DNA of 64,000 bases from Heterohyrax brucei (GCA_028571685.1 CM053146.1:23347431-23411430), one strand, 5' to 3'; shown: positions 33,961 to 46,027, numbered from the stretch's first letter. The notes: generated by a model from the letters alone, not told the origin. Numbers and translations are program-made.

Positions 33961-34111
33961 ACTAAAAAATTTGCTCTCAATTCAAACCCTTTATAAATAT
34001 ACGAGGTTTTTCTACTGAGCACTTACAGAAGGAAGAAATAAAATCACCGTGCTTCAAACACCAGGGGACAACAGGATAGAGTAAGAGGGGTATTTGATCG
34101 GTTAGTTGTTA

Positions 34112-34325
34112 GAAGGCTCACGCTTCAGTTCCAACTTTGCTCTTGAGCAGTGGTGTGATCCTGAGGAAGTCACTTCACCTCTCAGGATGTTGATTTATTA
34201 GAGGTCAAATAAGAACTAATAATCTTTGCTTTGTTTGCTGCCCAGATATTATTGGAATAAATAATACTTTGCAAGTAAAGTAATGGAATTAAAATACTGT
34301 GCAAAATGTATGGCACCCAGTTGAG
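34112..34325 (+). repeat. MIR SINE
   Basis: The blocks 'gtgatcctgaggaagtcact' and 'tcacctctcaggatgttgat' are followed by 'tactgtgcaaaatgtatggc'. Confidence 0.6.
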
Positions 34326-35734
34326 AAAACGTTTCTGTTTGTGATGAATTTGTTTTACATTCCGTCATGAGAGCTAAATTTTTCCCTTCTACTTCCTAAT
34401 GTTGCTTATTTAATTTAAATCTTAGGTGACTACATATTCATCTTTTCCACATAGAGTATAAGTCATATTTTTTACTAAGGTGTATGAAATGTTTCCTTTT
34501 GTTCTACATTTGTAAATTTTTCCTAATTTTTTTTTCTTTTGTGTGTGTGTGTGTCTTCTTAATTTTAACTCAATCAAGATTTACTATTTTTCTCTAAGGC
34601 AACAAACAAGTACTCAAATTCACCTCAGAGGGCACAGAGAGTTAAGATGATGTTTCTGTCTATACATACTCTTTTATGGTTGCCCCCAGATAGGACACAT
34701 AATTATGTGTCTCTTGCTTGGTGCTAGGCAAGTCTGAGGAGGCCTGGCGTGCATTCCTCAGACTCATGCTTAATTATGGTGTTGGTGGTGATCAGCTACT
34801 TTATAAAGTCTTGGCTGTTGAGATTCTGGTTTTTCTGTAATGTGCACATATCCCATGCATTTAATTATCACCTTTTTGGTACCTGACAAATATGTTTCCC
34901 TTGTAAACCTTGTATTTGTGTTTGGATCAGACTGGAGAGGGTGTGTGGGTCATACCCAAGACACTGCAGACATTGATAAAAACAGTCCCCCAAATCCAGA
35001 TCAGACTTTTTTTTTTTTTTTTGGTTTAATCACGTTGGTATTCTTGTCTTTGTTGGAAAATGATTTCTAGAGTTTCGTTTCTTTCCACCCTCTTCTCCCT
35101 TCCTTGTTTGCTCTAAGTGCAGCTTTGTGATGCTGTACTTCCTTTTGAAAGATTAGGTAAGAGGGAACACGTGTGTGAAAAAGTAGCGGCCGACTTCCAT
35201 GTGTGGAGGGCTGGTGAGATCAAGGCCAAAGGGCCGGGACCTTGGCACCTGACAAGTGTGTGAATCTCATTATGGCCACAGGGTCTGTAGAGCCGGGGTG
35301 GGGGTGGGGGACGGCAATCAGTGAAATGGCAGCGTGCATGGTCAACATTAGGTGAGAAAGCGGGTCTTAACGATGTCGTTTCTAATTCATGGCAGCGGTG
35401 TAACTGCTCAGCCCTGGGGGTGGAGGGGAGGCCCCCAGTAGAAATGTTATCATCTATTCTACATGTCTAGGGATCTGCACAATCTGGAGAAAGACAAAAT
35501 TTGAGATTATCTGGTCTACCTTTTTTGTTTTATAAATGAGCTCAGAAATGAGAAAGAGTTACCCAAGTCTTCATAACCAGCTACAGGATCTCCTGACTCA
35601 CTTCCCAGTGCTCCACATTTATACCCTTATCGTGGTTCATGTAGCTGCTTAACCAGCAAAGAGCTTTGGAGTAACTCCTCTGTGCTTGGGCATAAGCTAC
35701 CTGACTTGGGGCTCCCAAAGGAGACTTTAAGAGT
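34326..35734. other. mostly unique sequence, with a T-run and a G-rich block
   Basis: A 16-T run lies at 35007-35022. The G-rich block 35281-35310 has four G-runs (three long, one of three). A MIR-like antisense trace at 35495-35640 is weak. Confidence 0.35.
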
Positions 35735-36060
35735 AATTTTGGTCCTTGAGGAACTTACCAGCAAACTACAGATTCAGGACTAATACAGTCATGACAACCT
35801 GATTGTAATAAACAGCAGCTTCTAGTTCAGGGGCAATGTCATAGGAGAAGTACACCCATCCTGTGTAAAGTCAGAGTTTGCAGACGTTGGGGGAAGCTGG
35901 GGTATTGAGAAGAGACAACAAGGAAGAGGCTGAACTGAAAGATGGTTTTAAAGGTTTGGAGGTAGGGCATTCCAGGTCCAGAGTAAGTCTTGAGAAGTCT
36001 CATAAGCCTTGAGGAACAACAGGGCTGTTGAACTCATCGAGGGTTTAGAGCCAGCTTCAC
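35735..36060 (+). repeat. L2 LINE 3'-region fragment
   Basis: 'gtccttgaggaacttaccag' is followed by 'gaggctgaactgaaagatgg' and 'agggcattccaggtccagag', the usual L2 3' order. Confidence 0.5.
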
Positions 36061-36207
36061 AGTTCACGTGAGGAAGCTGTCAGAGTAAAGTCAGTGTGCC
36101 GGCACAGGGGTATAACGCAGATGGCCTTGGTGCCAGGCTAAAGTACCCACTTCCTTGTGTAGGAGGATCTAGGGAGAGCTTTACATAGGGCTAAAGTAGA
36201 CATGAAA

Positions 36208-36405
36208 ATCTGTCAAGTGGAATCAATTCCAACTTATGGCAATTCCATGCATTACAGAATAAAGCTGCTGTGTAGGGTCTTCTCAGTTGTAACCTTTAAT
36301 GAAGCAGATCACCATGTCTTTCTTTAATTGCACTGCTTGGTGGGTTGGACTGTGAATCCTTCAGTTAGCAGCTGAGTTCAAATTGTTTGTGCCATCCAGG
36401 GATCT
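36208..36405 (-). mobile_element. AfroSINE group, longer-body subtype
   Basis: On plus: 'ggaatcaattccaacttatg', 'gaagcagatcaccatgtctt', 'cagttagcagctgagttc' and an end at 'gtgccatccaggga'. Confidence 0.78.
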
Positions 36406-36859
36406 TTTTAAATAGACCAGTTAGGAAAAAACAAAGATAACTTTGGTTGGAAAAAGAACAGGAGGGAAGATCGGAAACAGGAGTGTCAGTTAGGATATGT
36501 TGTAAACCATCCAGCATGAGGTGATGAACCCCTGAATGAGGAGTTAGGGATTGTAAAGCAGCAGGTGCCCAGGGAGTCCCTTAAGCCCACAGGGTCCCTG
36601 GGGTGGGAGTGAGGTCTACAGTGCCAACAACTTGGATGACTAATGCCTTTGTCTCCCAAGATCTTGAAGGAGAGCTTTGCCCTGCTCATCCATCTGTCTT
36701 TTCCAGGAGAGATAGTGAAGCAAGTGATTCTTTATGATTTAGAGGGCAATGCTGGAGATGGGTAAAGAGAGACAGTGGCTGTACAAGACTCAGTCATCTC
36801 AGGCCAATGCTGCAGCGACCACAGGCTGAGTAGGGTAATGAGTCTTCAACCTTGACCTT

Positions 36860-37010
36860 GACTTGTAAACTGGTCAAGTCACTAACCAACTTTAATTTTC
36901 TTGTCCGTACTTCATTGAGCTGTTAACTCCTGGCTACTTCCCAGAGTTGTTATAAAACCCAATAAGCAAGTCTATGTGAACAGTAAATGAGTTATATTCA
37001 TTTTATATTC
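36860..37010 (+). repeat. MIR SINE fragment
   Basis: 'ctggtcaagtcactaaccaa' and 'cagagttgttataaaaccca' are in MIR sense order. Confidence 0.55.
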
Positions 37011-37157
37011 ATTATCATGGCACAGGGGCTTATATGGTGTAGCATTGCAATGATGCAGAGAGAAACTACAGAAGAGGAAGATGAAGCAGCCTTATTTCAC
37101 CTTCCTACTTGGTATGTTCTTTGAAATTGTCTTTTCACCTTTTTTCCTCCTTTAATT

Positions 37158-37293
37158 CCAAACCAAATCCCTGCTGTTGTGTTGACCCCAACTCATAGAA
37201 TCCCTACAGGACAGAGTAGAACTGCCCGAGAGTTTCCGAGGAGCACCCAATGGATTTGACTGGTGGACCTTTTGGTAAGCAGCCATAGCATTT
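37158..37293 (-). mobile_element. AfroSINE, head truncated
   Basis: The tail 'ttgtgttgaccccaactcat' and body 'ggacagagtagaactgcccg' are clear. It ends after 'cagccatagcatttt', so the head is missing. Confidence 0.82.
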
Positions 37294-37600
37294 TAAGAGG
37301 GCCTAGAAATGGAAAAGTTCAAGCTGAGTGAAAATGGAAATTCTGCTCAAACTGATTGTCATGAGCCATCCTGAAGAGAACTGATCAAGCTCTGCATGTA
37401 AATTCATATGAGAATGTGCATTTTCACTCAGTCATAATTAAACAAAAAAAAGGGAGGAAAAAAACAAAAACTCCTTTGGACCAGTGTTTGGAACTCCAGG
37501 TACCCTGCCCACAGCTGAGCAGTCAGGGTGAGGGTAGGATAAGCGGTTTAAACGCCCATCCCTGAACAAAGAGGGAATGGTTTTCAAACTTTTTTTTTAA
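37294..37600. other. unique sequence, no gene seen
   Basis: Nothing recognised beyond a short purine-rich tract near 37442-37470. Confidence 0.35.
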
Positions 37601-37605
37601 TGCAT

Positions 37606-38127
37606 TGTTTTAGGCAGCTAGTGCTGCTCTAACAGAAATACCACAAGGTGGATGGCTTTAAGAAAGGAAAGTTTATACTTACACAGTCTGGTAGCCCACA
37701 AGTCCAAATTCAGGACGTCCATCCAGGGGAAGGCTTTTCCCCTTGTCAACTCTAGAGAAAAGTCTGGTATTGCATCAGTCTTTGTTCAGGGGGCATTTTG
37801 GAGCAGGAAGCTCAGGTCTGAAGGATGTATTCTTCTCTCAGTGCTGCTTTCTTGATGGTGTCAGGTTCCCAGTTCTCTGCTTGCTTCCCTTTCCTTTTAT
37901 CTCTTGTAGGCTGAAAGGATTAAGGGTGGAACAAGCCATACTCCAGGGAAACTCCCTGTGCAGTGGAGCAGGGAGGTGATCTTATAAAGGGATTTACAGT
38001 TCTACCCTAATCCTTTAACATACAGTATAGGAAAATCCCAAAATGGAGGACAATCATAAAATACTGGGAATCATGGCCCAGCCATGGCTACACATATTTT
38101 GGGGGGGACACAATTCAATCTATGACA
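37606..38127 (-). mobile_element. solo LTR, MaLR/ERVL-like, with 5-bp target-site duplication
   Basis: 522 bp. On the minus strand it begins TGTCATAG and ends CTAAAACA, the TG...CA ends of a retroviral LTR. The target duplication tgcat lies at 37601-37605 and 38128-38132; 5 bp fits ERVL/MaLR integrases. No internal region is present, so it is a solo LTR left by recombination. Open frames inside are chance. Confidence 0.8.
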
Positions 38128-38132
38128 TGCAT

Positions 38133-39231
38133 GTTCTAAATTTTAACAACTGTAACCTAAACTGTAGCAGTTTCTAAGACTCTGAACAGGGTTTGTCTTG
38201 GAAATTGGCTAGATTATGGGTTTAGGTTCTAACTCTTTTCTAAATGTAAAGAATCCATTCATCTAGAACTTGACAGAACCTACCTTTCCAAAAGAAAAGG
38301 CCTGTGCTGGAGAGAGAGAGAACAGAGACCCTGTGGTCACAGAGCTCCAGGCAATGGAAGCAATGAAAAGCATGAATGATTTGTTTATCGAGCGCCAGCC
38401 ACGCTAGAAGGTTAGAGGCATGAACATGTGTGTAGCAGAGAAGGGTGGGATGGGCATTTTTTGAAGCTTATTATGTACCAGAACTTGTTTTGAATTCCTT
38501 TTTTTTTTTCCCCCAACAGTGTCAGATATTAAGCAACTCTGGATTTTTTCTAGAAAGCAATGGGAATTCAGCAAAACTTTTCTCTTGCAGAATTGCATAG
38601 GTACAACCTCAGAAATGTCATCTAGGTTGTAAGACAGAGGATGATTGGGAAGAGGAGAGACTAGGGACAGAAGACCTGTGAGACAAGAGCAGAAGCCCCT
38701 TAAGCTAGTGCAGGAAGAATCTAATTTGGGAAATAATTCAGTGGTGAAAGTGAATGGCACCTAAAGTCTTTGATCTTTGTGTCCCCAGCAGCCAGTACTT
38801 GAAATACTCAAGCTTACTACCCAGGAATGCTTGTTGGTTAGTTGCTTGGTTCACTATATATCCCAAAGAAGATATTCAGCATTTATTCTGTTCAGAGATG
38901 GAGATGAAAGTTTAGCTATAATGATGTTTATCACAGTGTAATTTTTAATTGTTAAACAATAGTAAATAGCTACATTTCACAATAAGGAAGTCTCTTTTAA
39001 TGTAGCTGGAATATTTGCAGTTATTAAATATCACAATTTCAATAAACATTTAATGACATTGAAAACTCTCCTAAAATCCTCTTAAGGGTAAAAATAATAC
39101 CAACTCTATCTTAGTAATGTGCTTCTGACTTGGTTAAAAAATATGCAGAAGGGAAATTAAAAAGGAAGACTCTACATGAAAATGTTAATCATAGTTATTT
39201 TGACTTGTAAGAGGATGATTGCCGTTCATTT
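38133..39231. other. unique sequence, no gene seen
   Basis: A 118-codon minus-strand open frame at 38404-38760 has no recognised domain. AT-rich after 38930. Confidence 0.4.
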
Positions 39232-39243
39232 TCTTCCTTCTAC

Positions 39244-39410
39244 TAAAACCTGACCAAATCCACTGCCGTGAAGTTGATTCCAATGCATAATGACCCTATA
39301 GGACAGAGTAGAAGTACCTCATAGTTTCCAAGGAGCACCTGGTTGATTTGAACTGCCAACCTTTATTAGCAGACATAGCACTTAACCACCAGTAGGCCAC
39401 CAGGGTTTTC
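39244..39410 (-). mobile_element. AfroSINE with 12-bp target-site duplication
   Basis: Complete element. The duplication tcttccttctac is exact at 39232-39243 and 39411-39422. Confidence 0.93.
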
Positions 39411-39447
39411 TCTTCCTTCTACATTTGTATATTTTTCTAATTTTATA

Positions 39448-39482
39448 CTATGAATCCAAATAGATGGCACTTGGCTTGGCAG
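39448..39482 (+). mobile_element. tail-only SINE scrap
   Basis: ctatgaatccaaatagatgg then cacttggcttggc, matching only the shared 3' tail. Lies 38 bp from the preceding AfroSINE. Confidence 0.5.
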
Positions 39483-39544
39483 GTAGAAATTTTCAAATCA
39501 GAACAATAAAAATTATTGTGGAAGAAGAAAGGAAAAAAACACTT

Positions 39545-39735
39545 AGGAGTTAGACAATGGTGTTATCAGTGTTGCCTATGATGCAGGCGAGTCATTTAAC
39601 ATGTCTGGTTCAGTTCCCTCATCTGTAATGTGAGCGTAATAATATCTGTTTACTTACTATAAGGATATTGTAAATGTAAAACAAAATAAGGGATGTGAAA
39701 GTGCTTTGTTACTAGTAAGTTGCTTTAGGAATACA
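39545..39735 (+). repeat. MIR SINE
   Basis: The blocks 'ggcgagtcatttaacatgtc', 'ctcatctgtaatgtgagcgt' and 'gtgaaagtgctttgttacta' are in MIR sense order. Confidence 0.68.
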
Positions 39736-39881
39736 TGAGATTCAGGCTGTTACTCCCAACTACCCATACCAGCTAAGTGTGAGTAGTCAACCACTTGATT
39801 CAGAGAAGGAGATGAGGAGCTTATCCTGGCTTACATCCACTTTACCTGAATAGAAATTATCAACCAAAGATACTTCGACCT

Positions 39882-39935
39882 ATAGTTTCGCTGTGAGTTG
39901 GCAGTGGCTCAACGGCACCCAATAGCAACAACAAA
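39882..39935 (+). mobile_element. tail-only RTE/SINE scrap
   Basis: 'cgctgtgagttggcagtggc' then 'tcaacggcacccaatagcaa' and caacaac. This is the RTE-type tail alone. Confidence 0.6.
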
Positions 39936-40329
39936 GAAAAAGAGGAGTAGAGCCACTAGGAGAATGCTAGTTGAAGAGGAAGCCTTTGGGAATTTAACTT
40001 CTTGTTTACAGTCTGTCTTCAAGACTCCATTCTCTTTCCAGGATGGTGACTTGTTTCTGTGGTAACTGCAAACGAGCTCTTACTCCCTCTGGATCTTGGA
40101 TTCTTGCTTGGCAAATGAGAGCTTACAAGGGCCGGTCTTTAATCTTGTGTCTTCCTTCTCCTGGCCCTGTTTCCACGTTCTGTGAGTCTCCTATGTAGTC
40201 ATTCCCCTTATAAGTGCTATCATAAAGGGTCAACAGGAACTGCCCAAGGAAAGGGGTGCAGGATGAGACTGCAACAAACACTAAAAGGGGTGAGAGAGTG
40301 GGAAAGCAGGTAGTTGTATGTTGAAACCA

Positions 40330-40620
40330 ACAAACATCTGACCAGTTTGTGCTAAGTGTAGGTCCTTGTGCTTTGTGCTGGGGCTTCAGAAACTCCCTGG
40401 CCCCTGTCCATGTGAGAGAGCACAAAGACATACAAAGAAAAGATTACTATGTCAAAAATTCCAGTTTCCAACAGGTTTCACAGGGAGTGAGCACCCAGGA
40501 GATCAGAGGAGACCGTAAAGACAGGATGGTCAGCGGAGGACTTAAGGCAGTGTTAACCAGGTAATGCCTTCCAAGGTGGAAGAGAGCAGAAAGCTGAGGC
40601 ATGAGGACATGTTTTAGAAG
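40330..40620 (+). repeat. L2 LINE fragment
   Basis: 'gtgctaagtgtaggtccttg' with 'ctgtccatgtgagagagcac' and a later 'ggaggacttaaggcagtg' block resemble the L2 3' region. Confidence 0.4.
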
Positions 40621-40639
40621 CAGTAAGTAGATGCCTTCC

Positions 40640-40790
40640 CACTATTGCAAGGTTCTAGTTGAATGATTTTAGACAAATCACTTAATTCAAACGAGCCTCT
40701 GTTTCTAGGCTGTTGGGGTGTTTTCAACAAAGAAAAGAGAATAAAGCTCTAGGCACACCTAGTAAAGCCTGTGAATGTCAGAACCTGTGT
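40640..40790 (+). repeat. MIR-like fragment
   Basis: 'gattttagacaaatcactta' followed by a 'cctctgtttctaggctgttg' block. Confidence 0.4.
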
Positions 40791-41014
40791 AAGGCAAAAA
40801 CTTGTTAGGGAAGGCAAGCTCAAGCATTTTCCACGAAAATGAACAACAGAAAAGTGGTAAGCCTGCACTTCATCAAAGGCAAAAATGCACGAGACCTGGT
40901 GAAACAAGGCAGTGCTGTTGAGTTACAGCTCTCACAGGCTTCATTGCAGTAAGTATTCAGCGTGTATCAATTCACTTTTTTCTTCTTGGGCAATTGTGTA
41001 TAGCTCTGGGCCAA

Positions 41015-41520
41015 TGATTACAAACTAGTGGTCAATGATCCAGGCCTGGTCTATGAACATATTTTGTTTAGGTCACAGAATTCTAGCTGCTGCAATGGTT
41101 TTAAAAACATTTTAACTAGTTGGTGATATTCAAAAATCAGGAGATTCCACGTGAGTATTCAGATTTCTAGCTCCCCTTAAAAAATCCAGCCTGGCCACAG
41201 GGGGCTCACACTACTGTTTGGCACTGGTGGGTGTGGCATCTGTCCCCACACAGCTTCCTCTTGGGTACAACAGTGAAGTGAACGCCAGCTGCAGTTTATT
41301 CTTGTGTTTGCACTGTTTCTAATTCTTAAATGAAAAGTTGCGCAAAATTTCTTTGACTAGGAAAAGCAGAAAAATGAAAGTTTGGCCGAGAACACAAATT
41401 TCAAAAATAAATAAATAAATAAAAATAATAGAAAGAGAACTTATTTCTTTGGAAAAGTGAAGAAAATGCTTATGTGTTTAGCAAGCAGACAAAGCATGAC
41501 TATGCTGAAAGAATAAACTG
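41015..41520 (+). mobile_element. hAT-Charlie-type DNA transposon remnant
   Basis: The segment 'caaactagtggtcaatgatc', then 'cctggtctatgaacatattt' and 'ttttaactagttggtgatat' resembles the terminal region of Charlie-type hAT elements. Further right, translated pieces loosely resemble the BED-finger start of a hAT transposase, with stops. (AAAT)n lies at 41408-41425. Family assignment is from memory. Confidence 0.45.
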
Positions 41521-41741
41521 AGCTTACTTCCTTTGTTTATGTTGGCCTACCCAGCCCTTGTAGACATTGATTGGAGTTAGTTACTCTCGGCCTGAGCCAT
41601 TTTTTCTTAACTCTAAGCAGATGACGTAGTAGCTAGGACTAAAGAGAAAATTGTTTAGAAAGGTACTTTGCAGTAAAAGTGTATGGTGAACTACAAATGT
41701 GGGCCACATATGCAATTTTAAGTTTTCTAGTAATTACATTA

Positions 41742-41932
41742 AACCCCTTGCCATTGATTTGATTCTAACTCTTGGAGACCCCACGTGTTACAGAATTGAA
41801 CTCCTCCATAGTTTTCTTGGCTATAACATTTACAGAAGCACATTGTCAGGTCTCTCTTCTGTGGTATTACTGAGTGGATTCAAACGACCAAATTTTCACT
41901 TAGTAGTCAAGCTGGAACCATTTGTTCCATGT
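41742..41932 (-). mobile_element. AfroSINE group, longer-body subtype
   Basis: On plus: 'cattgatttgattctaactc', 'tttacagaagcacattgtca' and an end near 'caagctggaaccatttgttc'. Diverged. Confidence 0.7.
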
Positions 41933-42009
41933 TAAAGACACTTAAAAGAAACAGATAAAAATGAATTTTAATAACATATTTTGTTTAACCCCACATACAT
42001 CTCAAATAT

Positions 42010-42172
42010 GGAAACCCTTGTGGAGTAGTAGTTAAGAGCTATGACTGCTAACCAAAAGTTTGGCAGTTCAAATCCACCAGATTCTCCTTGGGAACCTTAT
42101 GGGACAGTTCTACTCTGTCCTATAGGGTCACTGTGAGTTGGAATTGTCTTGATGGAAATGTTTCTTTTTTTG
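42010..42172 (+). mobile_element. AfroSINE
   Basis: The head is ggaaacccttgtggagtagt, the B-box region 'cagttcaaatccaccagatt' and the tail 'gtgagttggaattgtcttga'. Confidence 0.9.
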
Positions 42173-42928
42173 TTTGTATTCCAATATTAATATTCCAAAA
42201 TTTTAACATGTAATCTATATAAAAACTAATGTAATGAGATATTTTCACATTCTTTCATCCCATTAAGTTGTTGAGATTTGGTGTTTATTTTGCATTTACA
42301 GCACATTTCGTTTGAGACTCTCCAGACTTCAAATACTCCACAGCCTCTTGTGCCTAGTGGCAATGTAGTAGACAAGACAGGCTTAAAATACAGATAGAGG
42401 GCATCAGCAATACAGAGCATTACTGGCTTCTTGGCTGGGCTCATAAGTGGCCTTGACCCACCACGCTTTTCTCTCTCCCATTCTGCAGATGCATATCATG
42501 GATCATTTGCTTATGAGCTGTCTTACGTCGTCCTTTGTGTCTACATGAGGTATCGTGTGTCTATTTTCTTTCTTCTCAGCTTCAGTAGTAAGCAAATAAT
42601 TGCAAGGCATCTCCCACACATTTGGCTTTCCTTATAAAGCCTTCTCAATGCAGGATGGTAAAGAACATCATAGCAGGTACTCGCTAGATTTCTATGAACT
42701 GAACTTACTCTTTTTTTTTTTTTAAGGCAGTTTTAGTTCTTACATGATGGGAAATCCATAGAGCTTGAGGTTTCCTGTTCTGAAAAAGGATATTGACTTT
42801 GGCTGCTTCTGTTAAACCTCTAAGGTCAAAGATCCAATTGAATCTGATTTTCAGTGTTGACAGACATTCGTTCATTATTTCACTGATTCATCAATGCACA
42901 TTCTAGGTATATTGCTAGATAAATAGAT
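42173..42928. other. unique sequence, no gene seen
   Basis: A T-run of about 14 lies near 42711. No repeat family was recognised. Confidence 0.35.
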
Positions 42929-43101
42929 TAAAAAAAAAAAAAAAGCCCAATGCCATTGTGTCGAGTCCAACTCCTAGCAACCCTAGAGGTCAGAATAGAA
43001 CTGCCCTGTAGAGTTTCCAAGGAGCACCTGGCAGATTCAAATTGCCTGCCTTTTGGTAGGCAGATATAGCACTTAACCCACTACACCACCAGGGTTTCCG
43101 T
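42929..43101 (-). mobile_element. AfroSINE with target-site duplication
   Basis: An A-run (42930-42944) on plus precedes the antisense tail. The head ends at accaccagggtttcc. The repeat ataaatagat lies at 42919-42928 and 43102-43111. Confidence 0.9.
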
Positions 43102-43111
43102 ATAAATAGAT

Positions 43112-43560
43112 AACTACCATCAAATCAGTTCTGATTGATAATGACCTTGTACAATACAGAAAACGTTGTCTAGTCCTGTCTTATTCTCATGATCACTGGT
43201 AGGTTCAAGTCCATCTTTGCAGCTATTTTGCCAAACTTTCTCACCAAGAGTATCCCTTGCTCTCATTGATCCTCTGCTTCATCAAATGCAATGTACCTCT
43301 TCAGCTATTGTCCCCTTCTGATGACATATGGAAAGCAAGTAAGTCATAAAATGTTCTATTGTGATCCATAAGATTTCCATTGGCTAATTTTTGGAAGTAG
43401 AATGCCAGGGCTTTTACCTGGTCTGTCTTAGAGTGGAAGTTCTACTATTAGACTGTCTACCCTAGGTTAACTTGCTGGTATTCTAAATACCTGTGACATA
43501 GCTTCCAGCATCATATGAACACACAAGCCATCACAGTATGACAAACTGAGGTACAGGTAG
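43112..43560 (-). mobile_element. internally deleted RTE derivative
   Basis: On plus: antisense RTE 3' end (43112 to about 43342), then antisense RTE 5' region from about 43350 ('ttctattgtgatccataaga') to its start near 43557. The junction lies close to the one in the copy at 4961, which suggests a common source. Confidence 0.75.
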
Positions 43561-43860
43561 TGGCATATATTGCTAGGTACCAGGAATTTCAAAGATCAAA
43601 AGAGATAATTCTAACTCATACGAAAACAAACAAATGCTATTTTGCACAACAGATACAGTGATAGACATTCAATGAGAGAAAGAAAGAGAAAGATCATAAT
43701 ACAGGAGTGGCCCATTTCTTTGGAGATACTAGGAAAGGCTTAGCAGAGGAGGTGATGTTTGAGCTGAGTCTCGAGGAATAAGTAGAAATTCACAGGTGGC
43801 AAGAAGGACATGAGCTTATGCTTGTGTGGTCAGCACACGTAGCACTCTGGAAGAGGAGCC
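43561..43860 (+). repeat. L2 LINE 3'-region fragment
   Basis: 'agcagaggaggtgatgtttg' and 'agctgagtctcgaggaataa' are in the order typical of the L2 3' region. Confidence 0.6.
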
Positions 43861-44464
43861 CCAAATAGGGGCTGATGGCCAGAGCAGATGGGCCAGCCGT
43901 GTCCTCCTATTGTGGGTTCATAGGTGAGGCTGCAGTTCCTGATGTGAGACAACTGGTCTGATGTCCTCCTGGCTCACTGTTTTGTTGTGACTTTATCAAG
44001 ATGCTTTCAGGTGTGAAATTCCTAGCTCTATGCCCAACTTCATAAGACTTCCACATCCCTGGACACCTTCCAGAAATTCAGATAACTCAACTTGTTTTAT
44101 ACACAAAGACCTTTTGAGCCCCACCTAAGAGCTATTTCTATAGGATTATCTTAAACTGATTTCAGAATAACCCTGAAAATTAAGTTCCGTTAAACCATAA
44201 CCAAAATGTACATGTGGATTTGAGATGTGTCAACATGTGTTTTGCATCTTTCACTTGTGAAATTTATGTATCTTGCATGGCCTTTGGACAGATCCCATGT
44301 GTTTCACATATGGTTGGTACATTTCTTATTAGGAATGGTATAAAAAAGGTCAGGAGAACCAGACTACTGTATTGATAAACATAAGGTTTGAGGTTTAGTG
44401 ATAAAAAATGGCTTATGAGATACCCACTTTAACAGAAAGAACGTTTATCTTGGGAATAGAGAAT
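43861..44464. other. unique sequence, no gene seen
   Basis: No recognised repeat or coding domain. Confidence 0.35.
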
Positions 44465-44640
44465 CCTATGGCTTGAAGAGATCTTAGAGAAAATCTGCTT
44501 GCACTCATTCATTTTACACATAAGGAAGGGAGACCTGGAAAGGTTAATTGACTCATACAAAGTCTTCAGATATTAGTGGCAGGGCAAGGCCAAGAACCTT
44601 AGCCATCTGATTTCCAGCCCAATGTTTTTTCTATTTTCCA
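44465..44640 (-). repeat. MIR-like fragment
   Basis: 'cattcattttacacataagg', then 'gacctggaaaggttaattga' and 'ttagtggcagggcaaggcca' follow the antisense MIR order. Confidence 0.5.
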
Positions 44641-45708
44641 CATTGTTTTTCTCATGATTCTCATTAAAACAGCATTATCATTTTTTGTTTTTTGATTTAA
44701 AATGACTTCTGGATAGTAGTTTTAGAAGGTTTTCCACATTCCATCTGGAAATTTATGAAAAGGACCTTGTATCTGTGACTTAGTGTGGTAATCCCTGGGG
44801 CCTAACATGGTACCTGCTCCTAGCAGTGTCTCCCTTAGGTCTGGTACAGTAGCACCACTCCTCCCCCAACCAAGACGGCAGCCAGTGGGTTACCAGAATG
44901 TGTGGGAGTGCTCACAAAGATTACAGAGCCACAAAGATAATAAAACTATGATGAGAACCATAGTTAGGAATGAACACATACTTTGTCAACTAAAACAAAA
45001 CAAACTTGATCCGTAAAATATGTCGCCACTCAGAGGTGATAATCAAAGTATTTAGTACAATGACCGCATAGGCCATTAAAGTGAAGGCTGCCGTGAGCAA
45101 TCGGAAAAGGAGCAAGTCAGTTAAATGTCCATTCCACCCCTACTTTTTCTTTACTGTGTTTTCAGGTGCTCCAATTGTGGTTTCTTTACCCTCTCATCCA
45201 ATAATTCTCCTTTCTGTGTTTCCCGAGAAAATGAAAGGCCAATAAAACTGCAGAGAAGGGAATGATGGATGTGGATATTATCACACAGATGATGTAGTCT
45301 CAGTGAGTAAAGTTCTGCAGGTAGTGGCATTGCATGCTGGGGTTTCGTTTGAAGAGCTTCATTACTTTAGAGTATCTGTGAGCCAGGGAATTTAAGAAAT
45401 ATATTTCAGCAGTAGGGCTACACTAGGTGAGCATCTGCTAGATCCTGGATCTCTGGACTCCTGAGAACATCCTCTTGTTCTCTCATTGTGTGCTTCGGAA
45501 AGGGTTTCATCAAAACCAAAGGGTCAGCAAATGGGGCAAAGGGATCTGTATGCACCACATCTGCTAGTGAATGTCAAGCCTGGTTGCGTTTATTCCAATG
45601 CTAAGATTACTAGGAAAGCAAAGCCCAACAGGGACATTATAAAAAAGACTGCATAACTGACATGAAATAAAACATTGAGATACTTCTCAAAACCTCTGAA
45701 TAAAACAG
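44641..45708. other. unique sequence, no gene seen
   Basis: No recognised repeat or coding domain. Confidence 0.4.
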
Positions 45709-45904
45709 TTGCCATCAAGTTGATTCTGATTCACGGCAACCATACGTGTGTCAGAGTATAACTGTGACCCATAGGGTTTTCAATGATTAATTTTGGGCAA
45801 GTAGGATATCAGACCTTTCTTTTGAGGTAACTCTGGGTGTACTTGAACCTCTAACGTTTAGGTTACCAACCAAGAATTTTAATTGTCTGTGCTACCCAGT
45901 GACT
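45709..45904 (-). mobile_element. AfroSINE group, longer-body subtype
   Basis: On plus: 'cagttgccatcaagttgatt', 'gtataactgtgacccatagg' and an end at 'ctgtgctacccagtgact'. The same subtype occurs at 50645. Confidence 0.75.
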
Positions 45905-46027
45905 CTGAAATGCTCTGAAAGGTGCATTTAATGTTAGCTTCCATGAAATAGGAAGAAAACACTCTGACAAAGGAATGCCTGAATGGTGGTAGTGAGAAGT
46001 GCGAAGAATCTAAACATAGATTGAAAA

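Noticed and set aside
38404..38760. 118-codon minus-strand open frame
   Set aside because: No domain; amino acid mix is as expected from random translation.
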